Positions 7,267 through 7,894 of a stretch of 7,894 bases of DNA are shown here, one piece after another. The position numbers and the translations under genes are program-made. Source of the stretch: Streptomyces griseus (GTDB lineage Bacteria; Bacteroidota; Bacteroidia; Chitinophagales; Chitinophagaceae); assembly GCA_943323705.2 (NCBI GenBank), contig CALPIT020000117.1:1-7894 (forward strand). The letters run 5' to 3'. The notes under the pieces were generated by a model. That model ran no database searches, had not been told where the DNA came from, and worked only from the letters and a program-made list of their open reading frames with translations. The number at the start of each line of letters is the position of its first letter. Within the stretch, counting starts at the first letter, position 1.

Positions 7267-7894
7267 TCAGGTTTGGGTTGTTTTCAATAAATGTTGGTAT
7301 TCATGTAAAATGCAATTCCATATAAAGGATTGAGCATAACAGGATTCTATTTTTATTTTTATCGCTTCGGCAAATAGTTTTGTTTGTGCGGGATTGTTTC
7401 TTGCTTGTAACATGGCAGTTGTTAGAGCGGATGTGTTTTTTACCGGAACCAGCCAACCATCATTTCCATGATTTACAATTTCATTACAACCATTAATATC
7501 TGACAGTATCAAAGCGCAACCCATCGCACCAGCTTGCATAGGTACGTTAGGAAATCCTTCTCTATAACTTGGAAATACCAATACTTTTGATCCGGCCAGA
7601 TAAGGTCTTATATCTTTTTGAAATCCACAACTAATTATGGCAGGATGAGATTGTAAAAGCTTTACATACTTTTCATCCAATGGATCTAGTTGCGGCTCCT
7701 GATCTCCCAACAACAACAATCTGTCTTCAGGAAATTGTTGTTGAATTTCCAAAAAAGCATCAATAAGCTCAGCTATGCCTTTGTCTTTGACAATTCTTCC
7801 CACAAAGATCCAAACCCATCCATTTTCGTTTATGCTTTGCTGTTGTCTTATCGTTTCAGCCTTTTTTTTAATGTCATCATTTATAGAAAAATAA
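7267..7894 (-). CDS. GT4-family glycosyltransferase, C-terminal part (5' truncated by the window edge)
   Basis: The minus-strand frame stays open from the stop at 7267-7269 to the window edge, giving 208 codons. A GTG at 7801-7803 could be taken as a start, but it is the Val of the internal strand IFVGRIVKDKGI that opens the C-terminal Rossmann domain of GT4 enzymes, and about 30 in-frame residues precede it here. The nucleotide-sugar domain is visible: VGRIVKDKGIAELIDAF, LLLLGD, CGFQKDIRPYLAGSKVLVFP, then SYREGFPNVPMQAGAMG and DINGCNEIV. The usual E-x7-E motif reads E-x7-Q, a variant I recall from related Bacteroidota enzymes. It would add a sugar to the lipid-linked acceptor at the cytoplasmic membrane face; donor and acceptor cannot be told. 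It lies 6 bases upstream of the PglC-like gene. Confidence 0.9.
   Translation of the reverse strand, partial: YFSINDDIKKKAETIRQQQSINENGWVWIFVGRIVKDKGIAELIDAFLEIQQQFPEDRLLLLGDQEPQLDPLDEKYVKLLQSHPAIISCGFQKDIRPYLAGSKVLVFPSYREGFPNVPMQAGAMGCALILSDINGCNEIVNHGNDGWLVPVKNTSALTTAMLQARNNPAQTKLFAEAIKIKIESCYAQSFIWNCILHEYQHLLKTTQT

Noticed and set aside
7450..7560. E-x7-Q instead of E-x7-E in the GT4 enzyme as a sign of inactivation
   Set aside because: The surrounding SYREGFPNV and AGAMG blocks are intact, and I recall the Gln variant from related active-looking Bacteroidota enzymes, so it is probably a subgroup feature.

Overview
The window reads as a low-GC Bacteroidota genome segment. The evidence is a PorP/SprF-family protein next to a PD40/OmpA protein, both with signal peptides ending in a 'FA|Q' cleavage pattern typical of the phylum, start codons preceded by AT-rich sequence without a clear Shine-Dalgarno, and degenerate 'CTCTGCGGT' and 'CCTTTGTGGCAA' intergenic repeats. 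I cannot place it below phylum from the sequence alone.

Layout. The first 120 bases are the end of a plus-strand histidine kinase ATPase domain. Bases 121-486 form a convergent, gene-free interval holding two pairs of degenerate repeats and a good intrinsic terminator for the minus-strand genes. Everything else lies on the minus strand. In transcription order, right to left, this is: a GT4 glycosyltransferase (running off the right edge), a PglC-like phosphoglycosyltransferase, a 277-base gap of about 19% G+C, a PglE-like aminotransferase, a PglF-like sugar-nucleotide 4,6-dehydratase, a PorP/SprF-like outer-membrane protein, and a PD40-repeat protein with an OmpA peptidoglycan-binding domain.

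How the genes fit together. The dehydratase and aminotransferase would convert UDP-GlcNAc to a UDP-4-amino-4,6-dideoxy sugar. The PglC-like enzyme would load the phospho-sugar onto undecaprenyl phosphate, and the GT4 enzyme would extend the lipid-linked glycan. The expected 4-N-acetyltransferase (PglD type) is absent from this window; the AT-rich gap lies between pglC and pglE. The last two genes form a pair of the kind associated with type IX secretion and surface-adhesin display. They follow the dehydratase after only 27 bases, so glycan and surface genes may share a transcript that ends at the terminator near 440-464.

Most of the window is recognisable biology. I found no clearly new system. 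The points worth a second look are the missing PglD step, the glycan/PorP-OmpA junction, the insert in the PorP-like protein, and the repeat cluster.
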